Source: an uncultured Paracoccaceae bacterium
GTDB lineage: Bacteria > Pseudomonadota > Alphaproteobacteria > Rhodobacterales > Rhodobacteraceae
Assembly: GCA_938005545.1 (NCBI GenBank)
Contig: CALKXV010000001.1
Coordinates: forward strand, 1-37,791
Length of the DNA stretch: 37,791 nt
Reading direction: 5' to 3'
A program made the translations under genes and the position numbers. The notes beneath the pieces were generated by a model. It saw nothing but the letters and a program-made list of their open reading frames with translations. It was not told the DNA's origin and made no database searches. Of this stretch, positions 17,094 through 25,157 are shown piece by piece (position 1 is the first letter of the stretch; each line of letters opens with the position of its first letter).

Positions 17094-17102
17094 TTATCCA
17101 CA
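17094..17102 (+). promoter_or_regulatory. Perfect DnaA box overlapping the maf start
   Basis: This is TTATCCACA, identical to the high-affinity DnaA box. Its last A is the first base of the maf ATG. DnaA bound here would cover the maf translation start and could also influence maf-aroE transcription. Confidence 0.8.
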
Positions 17103-17701
17103 TGACTGACCGCCTCATCCTCGCTTCTTCTTCGACGACTCGCGCTGATATGTTAACGCGCGCTGGTGTAGAGTTCGAGGCCGTCGCCGCCAAAGTTGAC
17201 GAAGACGCGATAAAATCTGCCCTGCTTGCCGATGGTGCGAAACCCCGCGACATCGCAGATGCTTTGGCCGAAGCGAAGGCGCGCAAGATCGCTGCCAAAA
17301 ATCCCGGAGCTATCGTTCTTGGATCCGACCAGGTTCTGGATTTCAACGGAACGCTTCTGTCGAAACCAAAAAACCCGGACGAAGCACTGTTTCAATTGAA
17401 GTCCTTGCGTAGCAATCGACACCACCTTCTTTCAGCCGCGGTGATTTATGACGATGCGAAACCCGTCTGGCGGCACGTCGGTCAAGTGCGTTTGTACATG
17501 CGCGATGCCTCTGACGGTTGGCTCGAAGACTACGTTGCGCGAAACTGGGATAGTATTCGTCATTCCGTTGGGGCCTATAAGCTTGAAGAAGAGGGCGTTC
17601 GCCTTTTCACGCGCATAGAAGGTGACCATTTCAACGTTTTGGGCATGCCGTTGCTCGAAGTCTTGTCCTATCTCAGTTTGCGGGGCACCCTGTCATCATG
17701 A
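17102..17701 (+). CDS. maf: Maf-family nucleotide pyrophosphatase
   Basis: Maf proteins hydrolyse modified or non-canonical nucleoside triphosphates such as m7GTP or dTTP/UTP, depending on the subgroup. The 199-residue product starts LILASSSTTRADML, a variant of the SxSPRR(x)LL motif with Thr-Thr-Arg in place of Ser-Pro-Arg. It continues with VDEDAIK, VLGSDQVLDFNG (the catalytic Asp region) and SKPKNPDEALFQLKSL. The C-terminal part has VGAYKLEEEGVRLFTRIEGDHFNVLGMPL, a family signature. It is the first gene right of the predicted origin and has a DnaA box over its start codon. The stop overlaps the aroE ATG (ATGA). The exact substrate class is not assigned. Confidence 0.93.
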   Translation: MTDRLILASSSTTRADMLTRAGVEFEAVAAKVDEDAIKSALLADGAKPRDIADALAEAKARKIAAKNPGAIVLGSDQVLDFNGTLLSKPKNPDEALFQLKSLRSNRHHLLSAAVIYDDAKPVWRHVGQVRLYMRDASDGWLEDYVARNWDSIRHSVGAYKLEEEGVRLFTRIEGDHFNVLGMPLLEVLSYLSLRGTLSS

Positions 17702-18534
17702 GCGCATTAAAACGAATTCCACTTGCCGGGGTCATCGGTTCACCTATTGCCCACAGCAAATCGCCACGCATCTTCAAGCACTGGCTGACCAAACTCGGTA
17801 TCCCCGGCTATTATATTCCTATGGAGGTCAGCTCAGTCGATCTGGAAGACGCGCTTCGCCATCTGCCACAACTTGGATTCTCAGGCGTCAACGTAACCAT
17901 CCCGCACAAAGAACACGCGCTTGGTCTTGCTGATCAAGTGTCCGATCGGGCGGCGGTTATTGGGTCTGCCAATACGATAACATTCCTGGCCGATGGAAAG
18001 ATTTACGCTGATAATACAGATGGTTATGGTTTTGTCGAAAATCTTAAACAGAACGCGCCAACGTGGAAAGCCGGGGCAGGTCCCGCCGCAATTCTTGGTG
18101 CCGGAGGTGCGGCCCGGGCAGTCATCGCGTCCTTCATTGAAAGTGGTGCGGCCGAAATCCGACTTGCCAATCGTACACGCAGCCGGGCGGATGCGTTACG
18201 GCGGGAATTCGGGATCAAAGTGAAAGTCTTTGACTGGGTTCAGGTGGGCAACATGCTGGATGGGGCAAAAACGGTGGTCAACGCCACGTCGCTTGGAATG
18301 GTTGGCAAATCCGAAATGCGCGTTCCGCTGGACGGCCTGTCAAAAGACGCCGTTGTGACAGACTTGGTCTATGCCCCATTGGAAACGCCGCTATTGGCGC
18401 ACGCGAATTCCATTGGCTGCGAAACAGTCGATGGATTGGGCATGTTACTCTATCAAGCCGCCCCAGGATTTGAACGCTGGTTCGGTATGACACCCACGGT
18501 CGACGATGCGCTTCGCACAGCCGTTTTAAGATGA
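17698..18534 (+). CDS. aroE: Shikimate dehydrogenase AroE
   Basis: AroE reduces 3-dehydroshikimate to shikimate with NADPH in aromatic amino acid synthesis. The 278-residue product has the substrate-binding SPIAHSKSP motif (Ser20, Ser22), NVTIPHK with catalytic Lys71, and DNTDGYGF with catalytic Asp108. The NADP-binding loop [11 protein letters not shown] and the [12 protein letters not shown] segment (an NRT basic motif that favours NADP) follow. The C-terminal [19 protein letters not shown] is typical. Both ends overlap the neighbours by four bases (maf and coaE), so maf-aroE-coaE are probably translated in a coupled way. Confidence 0.97.
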   Translation: MSALKRIPLAGVIGSPIAHSKSPRIFKHWLTKLGIPGYYIPMEVSSVDLEDALRHLPQLGFSGVNVTIPHKEHALGLADQVSDRAAVIGSANTITFLADGKIYADNTDGYGFVENLKQNAPTWKAGAGPAAILGAGGAARAVIASFIESGAAEIRLANRTRSRADALRREFGIKVKVFDWVQVGNMLDGAKTVVNATSLGMVGKSEMRVPLDGLSKDAVVTDLVYAPLETPLLAHANSIGCETVDGLGMLLYQAAPGFERWFGMTPTVDDALRTAVLR

Positions 18535-19115
18535 GCAAACCTTTTGTCATTGGTCTCACAGGCTCCATCGGGATGGGCAAAACTACGACTGCTCAAATGT
18601 TTCGCGACGCAGGGGTTCCGGTTTGGGATGCCGATGAAGCAGTGCGCAGATTGTACGACAAAGGCGGCCTTGCCGTTGAATCCATCCGCGCACTTCGTCC
18701 ATCCGCAATCGAAAATGAAACCGTCAGTCGCCCCGCCCTATCTGACTGGATACGTGAAGACCCAAGCGCACTTTCCCAAATCGAAACCATCGTACATCCG
18801 CTTGTCGCCAAAGACCGCGCGCAATTTCTGAAAGAAGCAAACGCCGAGATTGTCGTTCTCGACATCCCCCTGTTGTTCGAAAGTGGTGCCGCAGATGCCG
18901 CTGACTTTATTGTCGTTGTCTCAGCGCCCGAAGACGAACAGCGCCGCCGGGTTCTTGCGCGGCCCAACATGACCGTCGAAAAATTCGAAGCGCTGAAAGC
19001 CAAGCAAATGCCGGACGCCGAAAAAAGACGTCGCGCAGACGCCATAATCGAAACAACCACGCTTGATGCCGCGCGATCCGCCGTTCACATTGTGCTTGAG
19101 CAAATAAAAAAATAG
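18531..19115 (+). CDS. coaE: Dephospho-CoA kinase
   Basis: CoaE phosphorylates the ribose 3'-hydroxyl of dephospho-CoA, the last step of coenzyme A synthesis. The 194-residue product carries the P-loop [12 protein letters not shown] (Lys17), [12 protein letters not shown], the [10 protein letters not shown] segment and [12 protein letters not shown], all found in CoaE. The lid region contains [23 protein letters not shown]. The start overlaps the aroE stop (ATGA) and the stop lies eight bases before dnaQ. The family call is secure. Confidence 0.96.
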   Translation: MSKPFVIGLTGSIGMGKTTTAQMFRDAGVPVWDADEAVRRLYDKGGLAVESIRALRPSAIENETVSRPALSDWIREDPSALSQIETIVHPLVAKDRAQFLKEANAEIVVLDIPLLFESGAADAADFIVVVSAPEDEQRRRVLARPNMTVEKFEALKAKQMPDAEKRRRADAIIETTTLDAARSAVHIVLEQIKK

Positions 19116-19123
19116 GCTGGCCG

Positions 19124-19819
19124 ATGCGTGAAATCGTTCTTGATACCGAAACGACGGGGTTTGACCCGGAATCCGGTGATCGCTTGGTTGAAATCGGCGC
19201 GGTGGAACTGATCCGGCACATGCCAACGGGCGAACAATACCACCAATACATCAATCCACAGCGTTCAGTTCCCGAAGAAGCCATTCAAGTGCACGGTTTG
19301 AAAGACGATTTCCTGCGCGACAAACCCGTCTTCAAACAGGTTGCACAAGATTTTCTCGATTTCATAGGAGACTCCAAGCTGGTGATCCACAACGCAGCCT
19401 TTGATATGAAATTCCTGAATGCAGAACTTCGCTGGCTGGACATGCCGCAAATCGACTATTCCCGCGCCATCGACACGCTTGATATCGCGCGCAAGAAATT
19501 TCCGGGTTCGCCTGCTTCATTGGATGCTCTGTGCCGTCGCTATGGGATCGACAATTCGGCGCGAACCCTGCACGGCGCTTTGCTGGACAGTGAAATTTTA
19601 GCGGAGGTTTATCTGGAATTGATCGGTGGTCGCCAACCAGATCTGGTTTTGGCGTCCGCAAGCGATCAAAGCGCAAACAACGATGCGAACGGAGATGTTT
19701 GGCGGCCCGGTCCGCGTCCGGCTTCGTTGCCATCCCGCGTGACCTCGGAAGAATCCGAGGCACACGCGGAATTTGTCACTAAACTTGGGAAAAACCCGCT
19801 TTGGTCGCGGTTTAACTGA
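19124..19819 (+). CDS. dnaQ: DNA polymerase III epsilon subunit (proofreading exonuclease)
   Basis: DnaQ is the 3'-5' proofreading exonuclease of the replicative polymerase. The 231-residue product has ExoI DTETTGFDP (Asp7, Glu9), ExoII VIHNAAFDMKFLNAEL and ExoIII HGALLDSEILAEVYLEL. The C-terminal stretch, ending in ESEAHAEFVTKLGKNPLWSRF, fits the tail that binds the alpha subunit. It is the last gene of the maf-aroE-coaE-dnaQ unit running away from the origin, with only a weak ribosome-binding sequence. The last eight bases overlap the convergent secB. Confidence 0.96.
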   Translation: MREIVLDTETTGFDPESGDRLVEIGAVELIRHMPTGEQYHQYINPQRSVPEEAIQVHGLKDDFLRDKPVFKQVAQDFLDFIGDSKLVIHNAAFDMKFLNAELRWLDMPQIDYSRAIDTLDIARKKFPGSPASLDALCRRYGIDNSARTLHGALLDSEILAEVYLELIGGRQPDLVLASASDQSANNDANGDVWRPGPRPASLPSRVTSEESEAHAEFVTKLGKNPLWSRFN

Positions 19820-20297
19820 CCGGAGTTTCGGCCTGTTTGGCCTGATGTTGTGCAAGCTGCTGACGATAAAGCGCAACGAAGTCGATGTTATCCAGGTTGA
19901 GCGGCGGAAAGCCACCGTCGCGCGTGATGTCGCTGACAATCCGGCGCACAAACGGGAAAACCATCCGCGGGCATTCGATCATCAAAAAGGGGTGGATTTG
20001 CTCTTCCGCGATGTTTTCAATCTGAAAAAGCCCGGCATATTCCAGCTCAAGAACAAAAAGCGTATCTTCGCTGTCTTTGTTGGTCGATGTAATGTTGTAT
20101 TTGGAAATCACCTCGTACTGGTTGTCGCCAGCACCTTTGCGTGCATCAAGGGCAACTTGCACCTGAATGTCAGGGTTCACCTGACCGGCAACCGGCTTTT
20201 GCGCAAGGATGTTCTCGAACGAGAAATCACGGATGAACTGCCCAAGGACTTTCATTTGTGGAATTTGTGGCGCAGCGCCGTTTTCTTTTTCGGCCAT
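19812..20297 (-). CDS. secB: Protein-export chaperone SecB
   Basis: SecB keeps preproteins unfolded and hands them to SecA. The 161-residue product shows the core family segments: YIKDFSFE-like FIRDFSFENI, YEVISKYNITSTNKD, LELEYAGLFQIENI, the LLIECPRLLFPFVR-like MIECPRMVFPFVRRIVSDITRDGGFPPL, and LDNIDFVALYRQQ. ATG 20297 is chosen because GGAG lies nine bases before it; an upstream ATG (20306) and TTG (20312) are in frame but worse placed. SecB next to dnaQ near the origin is the usual alphaproteobacterial arrangement. Confidence 0.97.
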   Translation of the reverse strand: MAEKENGAAPQIPQMKVLGQFIRDFSFENILAQKPVAGQVNPDIQVQVALDARKGAGDNQYEVISKYNITSTNKDSEDTLFVLELEYAGLFQIENIAEEQIHPFLMIECPRMVFPFVRRIVSDITRDGGFPPLNLDNIDFVALYRQQLAQHQAKQAETPVS

Positions 20298-20361
20298 GTG
20301 AGGCATCTCCAATATGTGGGATTCTAAATTTGCGCCTACCTAACAGAGCGGCTTCATGCGC

Positions 20362-20826
20362 TCAATGCTGTGTCCAGCCGGAAGGTCCATCTGTCTTTTT
20401 TGGTGGCTCAACTTCCTCAAACTCAGCATCAATGACGCCACTGTCGCTATCGGGTGCGGTTCCATAGCTAAATTTTTGAACGCTGATACGTTTTCGAAAA
20501 AACTGAAAAACACCCCGCCGAATACCCGGCACCATCAATGCAAACCCGACCGTATCTGTGAAAAAACCCGGCGTTAACAGCAAGGCGCCGGAAAACAGGA
20601 TCATTGCGCCATGCGCCAATGGTTCGGTCGGGTCTTCCAGCTGTGCTATGCTTCCCTGAAGCTGCGACAAAACCGCCAGACCCTGTGAGCGAACAAGAAA
20701 AGCCCCCAAAACCGCCGTAACCACGACAATCGCAAGCGTCGCAAGCAGCCCAATTGCTCCGCCGACTTGGACGAAAAGCGCAATTTCAATCAAGGGAACG
20801 GCAAGAAAGAGCAAAAACAAACGCAT
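20362..20826 (-). CDS. fxsA: FxsA family membrane protein
   Basis: FxsA is an inner-membrane protein first linked to phage T7 exclusion by F plasmids in E. coli; its cellular role is poorly known. The 154-residue product starts MRLFLLFLAVPLIEIALF, with PLIEI as in the family. Two further hydrophobic stretches follow at about residues 24-44 and 70-95, including LLTPGFFTDTVGFALMVPGIR, the second FxsA hallmark. The C-terminus is hydrophilic and acidic. ATG 20826 has GAGAGG a few bases upstream; the GTG/ATG-like extension to 20850 is not needed. It is divergent from the Tim44-like gene and 64 bases from secB. Confidence 0.88.
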   Translation of the reverse strand: MRLFLLFLAVPLIEIALFVQVGGAIGLLATLAIVVVTAVLGAFLVRSQGLAVLSQLQGSIAQLEDPTEPLAHGAMILFSGALLLTPGFFTDTVGFALMVPGIRRGVFQFFRKRISVQKFSYGTAPDSDSGVIDAEFEEVEPPKKTDGPSGWTQH

Positions 20827-20926
20827 TTCAACCTCTCGGCTATGTGACATCAGGTGGACTCAAGGCCTGACCCACCCTACATATGTGCATTGATATCGAA
20901 ACCCAACTTTGTCTTTGCGAGGTCGA

Positions 20927-21583
20927 ATGAGCTCTTCCATAATTCAGTTGCTGGTACTGGCGGGAATCGCTGTTTTCCTGATCCTGCGTTTGCGCAGCGT
21001 TCTTGGAACTCGCGAGGGTTTTGAAAAACCACCCGTCTCAGTTTCCGAGGGCCAAAAACGCCGACCCGAATTCGATGTGATCGAAGGCGGCCCCGATCTC
21101 GACATTACAGACCATGTCGAAGATGGCACATCCAGCGCCAAGGCACTTGCGGCGATGAAGATGGCCGAACCCGGCTTTATGGTCGGCAGCTTTCTGGAAG
21201 GATCACGCGGCGCCTATGAAATGATCCTGATGGCCTTCGAAAACGGCGATCTGTCCGACGTCGAAGAATTCCTGGGCGAAGAGCTTCTTGAAGCCTTCCA
21301 GGGGGTAATTGATGACCGCAACGAAAAAGGCCTTTCTATTCAGGCCGAATTTGTCGGTGTTGGCGAAGTGGCTCTGCACAATGCTGAATTTGATCGTGAC
21401 ACAGGCGAAGGCGAAGTCACCGTCCGCTTTATGGGCGAGTTGACGTCGGTTGTAACAAACGCAGAAGGCAAGGTCGTCGAAGGTGACCCAACTGAGATCA
21501 AGCGCCAGAAAGACATCTGGACGTTTGCACGCATCATGGGTGCAGACGACCCCAACTGGCAGCTTGTTGCCACTGGCGAATGA
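20927..21583 (+). CDS. Tim44-like domain protein
   Basis: The 218-residue product has one N-terminal membrane helix (about residues 3-20, SIIQLLVLAGIAVFLILRL), a charged linker, and a Tim44-type C-terminal domain. That domain covers roughly 85-218 and includes FLEGSRGAYEMILMAFENGDL and FLGEELLEAFQGVIDDR. Bacterial relatives, such as Caulobacter TimA, are inner-membrane proteins that share the fold of mitochondrial Tim44 but are not import components. ATG 20927 with a GCGAGG just upstream is preferred over the TTG at 20909. The stop overlaps mltA by four bases. The link with a murein hydrolase is a context hint only. Confidence 0.88.
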   Translation: MSSSIIQLLVLAGIAVFLILRLRSVLGTREGFEKPPVSVSEGQKRRPEFDVIEGGPDLDITDHVEDGTSSAKALAAMKMAEPGFMVGSFLEGSRGAYEMILMAFENGDLSDVEEFLGEELLEAFQGVIDDRNEKGLSIQAEFVGVGEVALHNAEFDRDTGEGEVTVRFMGELTSVVTNAEGKVVEGDPTEIKRQKDIWTFARIMGADDPNWQLVATGE

Positions 21584-22596
21584 AACGTGTTCTTTCGGCG
21601 GTCGCGGTCTTTGCTATGACCACGGGGTCGGCGCTTTCTGATGTCCAGCTTTTGGACTGGTCCGACCTGAATGGCTGGGACAGTGACGATCACGATGTCG
21701 CGGCCGACGTCTTTCAAAGTACCTGCATGGATATGAAAGACGGCGATTGGCGCGCGATCTGTGAACACGCCAAAACCCAAACCAACGCCCGGCAATTTTT
21801 CGAAACATTTTTCCGCCCCGTGGTGATCACTGACAACGAACCGCCCTTGTTCACCGGGTACTATGAACCCGAACTCACCGGTTCCCGGATCAAGACCAAC
21901 CGTTACAAGGTGCCCTTGCACCAACGCCCCGACGATGCACCAGACGGCCCATGGTTGACCCGTGCCGAGCTTGAAGAAACGGGCGTGTTGGAAAATCGGG
22001 GGCTTGAGATCGCCTGGCTAGAAGACCCGGTCGATAAATTCTTTCTGCAAGTTCAGGGGTCTGGCCGGATCGCTTTTCAGGATGGCGACAGTCTGCGTGT
22101 CGGATACGGTGGCAAGAACGGCCACAAGTATCGCTCGATCGGAAAAGAACTGATCCGCCGTGGAATTTTCGAACCGCATCAGGTTTCGGCGGCGGTGATC
22201 CGCAATTGGGTGAACGAAAACCCGGAGGAGGGTCGCAGGCTTCTGCATCATAACCCCTCTTACGTATTTTTTCGCAAAGTCACCCGCTTGTCTCCGAACC
22301 AAGGCCCGCTTGGAGCAATGAACCGTCCCCTTACGGCGGGCCGTACATTGGCCGTTGATCCCAGCATTGTGCCGCTTGGTGCGCCTGTGTGGTTGGAAAA
22401 GAACGGCGCCGATCCAATCCGACGGTTGATGGTCGCCCAAGACACCGGTTCTGCCGTCAAAGGTGCGCAGCGCGCGGACATCTTTTATGGCACAGGTGAT
22501 GAAGCAGGCAGCATCGCCGGGCGAATTCGTGATACAGGACGCATGGTGGTTCTGTTGCCGATTGCCGACGCATTGGCGCTGGTCGATCAGGGATGA
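21580..22596 (+). CDS. mltA: Membrane-bound lytic murein transglycosylase A (MltA)
   Basis: MltA cleaves glycan strands of peptidoglycan, leaving 1,6-anhydromuramyl ends. The 338-residue product has a signal peptide (MKRVLSAVAVFAMTTGSALS) without an obvious lipobox cysteine, so it may be periplasmic rather than a lipoprotein as in E. coli. The MltA core includes LFTGYYEPELTGSR and DKFFLQVQGSGRIAFQDG. The C-terminal 3D domain carries VAQDTGSAVKGAQRADIFYG; its aspartates are the catalytic signature (DTG and ADIF). It overlaps both the Tim44-like gene and smr by four bases. AmgK and MurU elsewhere in the window recycle products of this kind of cleavage. Confidence 0.95.
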   Translation: MKRVLSAVAVFAMTTGSALSDVQLLDWSDLNGWDSDDHDVAADVFQSTCMDMKDGDWRAICEHAKTQTNARQFFETFFRPVVITDNEPPLFTGYYEPELTGSRIKTNRYKVPLHQRPDDAPDGPWLTRAELEETGVLENRGLEIAWLEDPVDKFFLQVQGSGRIAFQDGDSLRVGYGGKNGHKYRSIGKELIRRGIFEPHQVSAAVIRNWVNENPEEGRRLLHHNPSYVFFRKVTRLSPNQGPLGAMNRPLTAGRTLAVDPSIVPLGAPVWLEKNGADPIRRLMVAQDTGSAVKGAQRADIFYGTGDEAGSIAGRIRDTGRMVVLLPIADALALVDQG

Positions 22597-23174
22597 GCCG
22601 GAAGCCACGCGGTCTTCGCCCAGACGAGGAACGTCTGTGGCAACGTGTGGCTGACACCGCCAACCCACTTGATAAACCAGCATCGAAGTCTCGCCTGACG
22701 GCCCAAATCAAGAAACCGGGTGCCAGGGAAAAACTGAACCCAACTCCGTTCAAGCCCTCACGTTTCCAGATCGGCGAAACGGCACCGACCGCACTGTCGC
22801 CAATCGATGTGACGCACCGCGAGCCGCTGCGCATGGACAAAAAGTCCTTCACTAAAATGAAACGCGGCAAGTCGGCACCCGAAGCCCGCATTGATTTACA
22901 CGGCATGACCGCAGCGGCAGCACATACGGCGCTGATCTCGTTTCTTTTGCGATCCCACGATCAAGGTATGCGTCTGGTTCTGGTGATCACGGGCAAGGGG
23001 CGACACACCGATGATCGCGGGCCCATTCCCCAGCGCGTCGGCATTCTGCGTCAACAACTGCCCCACTGGATATCCATTCCACCATTGAACGGGATCGTGC
23101 TTCAGATCAGCGAAGCACATCAACGTCACGGTGGATCAGGGGCTTTTTATGTTTACCTGTCGCGTCACCGTTAA
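22593..23174 (+). CDS. Smr/MutS2 C-terminal domain protein
   Basis: The 193-residue product has a basic, unstructured N-terminal half and a C-terminal Smr domain at about residues 98-193. Domain motifs are RIDLHGMTAAAA (the DLHG motif), LVLVITGKGRH (the TGKG motif) and GGSGAFYVYL. Stand-alone Smr proteins are nucleases or nucleic-acid-binding proteins; recent work on relatives points to cleavage of mRNA in stalled ribosome complexes, though the role of this one is not known. The start overlaps mltA (ATGA). The final 39 bases overlap the convergent MFS gene. Confidence 0.9.
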   Translation: MSRKPRGLRPDEERLWQRVADTANPLDKPASKSRLTAQIKKPGAREKLNPTPFKPSRFQIGETAPTALSPIDVTHREPLRMDKKSFTKMKRGKSAPEARIDLHGMTAAAAHTALISFLLRSHDQGMRLVLVITGKGRHTDDRGPIPQRVGILRQQLPHWISIPPLNGIVLQISEAHQRHGGSGAFYVYLSRHR

Positions 23175-24380
23175 CGCTTTGCTGGCCCGCTCAATGGCGA
23201 ACCAGACCAAGACCAACGCAACAGCGTAATAGCCGGATATCGCCAACATCTGATCCGGAAAATCAAACCCCACATCAATCAACGCGCCCGTAATTCCCGG
23301 CCCGATGGCAGAACCTAAAACCATGATACTGGCCGACGTCGCCTTTATCGCACCAATGTGGCGCGTTCCGTAGAACTCTGCCCAGAAAGCGGTGATGATC
23401 GTCGATTGTAGCCCAATACTGATCCCAAAGATCACAAAGGCCACAGCGGCACCGCCCAAAGTCGTCGCAGCCGAAAGAAGGGCAAACCCTACAATCGAAG
23501 GGATCAAATAGAACTGCAAAAGCCGCCCCGTTCCCAGCCGATCAATCAACATGCCGGACCCAAGTGTCACAAAGACAGACACCAATGTCAGAACCGGAAT
23601 CAGCGAAAGGTATGACACCAAAGGCCAGCCTTTCACTTCGGCGATATGAACTTGCTGAAAGAAAAGTGCCGTGCCCCAGGCCGGCGGTCCAAGAAGCATG
23701 GGCACCAACATCCAGAACAACGGCGATTTCAAAACCTCAATACGCGTCCAGTGTTTGCCGTCCATGCCAACGGCTTCGGCTTCTTCGGCATGGGATTGCG
23801 GCGTTCTTTCGCGGCTCAATAGAAACAATAGCCCCGGGAAAATGAACAACGTTAATATACCCGCTGCCACCCAGATCGACTGCCAATTCATCCATCCAAG
23901 AAGTATCGCGCAAACGACTGGCAAGGCTGCCGTGCCAACCGCGATCCCCATGCTGGACAGCGACAAAGCCAGCCCGCGTCGGGCCACAAACCACCGCGCC
24001 ATGGCAACCGAGGCCAATTGATATGTCATGCCTTGGCCAAAAAATCGTAGAAGAAACACACCGATTACCAAGCCCGGCACCCAAAGATTGAACGCCATGT
24101 AAAAGCAACTGATGGCCAAACCCGGCAATACGACCCACGCCAGCAAGCGCACACGAAACCGGTCTGTCAATGCGCCTGCCCAGAACATCGCAACCGCAGA
24201 TGCTGTTGTCGCAACCGTATACGTCAGCCCCCAATCGCCGTCGGACAAGTCAAACGCATCCATGATTTCTGCGGCAAAGGTCGAGATGAAAAACGTCTGA
24301 CCGAAAGACGACGTAAACATCAAGAGCATACCGGCCGTCAGAAACCTAAGATTGGCGCGGATGAATCCAAATGCGTTCAT
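23136..24380 (-). CDS. MFS transporter
   Basis: The 414-residue product is a 12-helix major facilitator. After a short cytoplasmic start (MNAFGFIRANLRFL), hydrophobic segments alternate with short charged loops. Two signatures are clear: GALTDRFRVRLL between helices 2 and 3 (the motif A loop), and a second copy-like LGSGMLIDRLGTGRLL between helices 8 and 9. A long central loop (about residues 190-215) separates the halves. The substrate cannot be read from the sequence. ATG 24380 is chosen because GAGAG precedes it by about 6 bases; the frame extends 17 codons upstream without membrane-protein character. The last 13 codons overlap smr on the other strand. Confidence 0.9.
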   Translation of the reverse strand: MNAFGFIRANLRFLTAGMLLMFTSSFGQTFFISTFAAEIMDAFDLSDGDWGLTYTVATTASAVAMFWAGALTDRFRVRLLAWVVLPGLAISCFYMAFNLWVPGLVIGVFLLRFFGQGMTYQLASVAMARWFVARRGLALSLSSMGIAVGTAALPVVCAILLGWMNWQSIWVAAGILTLFIFPGLLFLLSRERTPQSHAEEAEAVGMDGKHWTRIEVLKSPLFWMLVPMLLGPPAWGTALFFQQVHIAEVKGWPLVSYLSLIPVLTLVSVFVTLGSGMLIDRLGTGRLLQFYLIPSIVGFALLSAATTLGGAAVAFVIFGISIGLQSTIITAFWAEFYGTRHIGAIKATSASIMVLGSAIGPGITGALIDVGFDFPDQMLAISGYYAVALVLVWFAIERASKALTVTRQVNIKSP

Positions 24381-24509
24381 GCTCACTCTCTGGTTGGTAT
24401 TCCGGGAAATGAAAAGCCGTCGACAGCGCAAAAATTAGGGGCACGCCCCAGTTTCACCGTCTTTTCGCCAAAAAGCTTAGCTACGAAACCACAGCGATGG
24501 AGAGGTTTT

Positions 24510-25157
24510 ATGTCTAGACCAGAATCTTTGGGTCATTTGAATGACTTGATTAACAGTGAAACGGAATGGGGCATCAGCGTCCGGGAAGCCAAGGCTCAGA
24601 CGGGACCTCTTGGCATCCTGATGAAGGTTTCGGCCTACACCGGATATTTTCTGGCGGCTATGGTCGCGACCCCGATCCTGATCGGTCTGGCGTTCTTCCC
24701 GACGGCCAGCGGTCTTGAAAAAGAAGCACTGGTCGTTCTGGCAATTGTCGGGCTGGCCGCGTTCTTTCAGGCCCAGTCAAAGAAAGGCCCAAGAAACTCT
24801 TTGCAGATCGATCACTCAGCCTCCGAAGTTCGCTTGGGCAGTGTGAAACCGGATGGCACGTTTATTCGCCACCGGGTCTGCGGCTTCCGGCACATCGAAA
24901 ACGTTTCCGTCGATTCATCCAACAAAGAAAGCCCGGCCTTATGCCTGCATCTGAAGGGTGAAAACATTACCATCCTTTTCAAAGACGCTGACCCACGTAG
25001 CCTTGATCTGGTCGCCGCCAAAATCGCTGCTGCAAGTGAAAGCGCGAAGAAAGCACCGCTCCGCAGCCGGGTTCAATCCATGATCCTTGGCATCGACGCA
25101 AGCTATCGCGAAGTTGGCAGCCGCGTGATTTCCCGCGTTGTTTCGCGCCCGGCCTAA
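24510..25157 (+). CDS. Two-helix membrane protein of unknown function
   Basis: I do not recognise this 215-residue protein. It has a hydrophilic N-terminus (about 1-35), two predicted membrane helices (about 42-63 and 73-87) with a short connecting loop, and a C-terminal soluble region. In that region, [21 protein letters not shown], a conserved-looking RHIENVSVD and [19 protein letters not shown] suggest a small beta-rich, PH-like domain. This is a reading of the pattern, not a confirmed fold. GGAGAGG lies just upstream of ATG 24510. The coding base pattern matches the neighbours, so it is a real native gene. Its stop TAA overlaps the hslU stop TAG within CTAA. It is divergent from the MFS gene across 129 bases. 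Confidence 0.75.
   Translation: MSRPESLGHLNDLINSETEWGISVREAKAQTGPLGILMKVSAYTGYFLAAMVATPILIGLAFFPTASGLEKEALVVLAIVGLAAFFQAQSKKGPRNSLQIDHSASEVRLGSVKPDGTFIRHRVCGFRHIENVSVDSSNKESPALCLHLKGENITILFKDADPRSLDLVAAKIAAASESAKKAPLRSRVQSMILGIDASYREVGSRVISRVVSRPA

Larger units (their letters stand above)
16695..17102. other. oriC: Probable chromosomal replication origin (oriC)
   Basis: This is the longest gap without a convincing gene in the window. It holds one perfect DnaA box (17094-17102), three boxes with a single mismatch (16768-16776, 16912-16920, 16973-16981) and weaker ones at 16949-16957 and 16981-16989. AT-rich stretches at 16719-16748 and 16858-16910 could be the unwinding element. One GANTC site, the CcrM methylation target, is at 16825-16829. 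Genes on both immediate sides (hemJ-rho-mnmE and maf-aroE-coaE-dnaQ) are transcribed outward. parABS lies nearby, as expected for an origin-proximal locus. dnaA itself is not in the window, which is usual for alphaproteobacteria. No replication data are available to me, so this remains a strong prediction. Confidence 0.82.
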
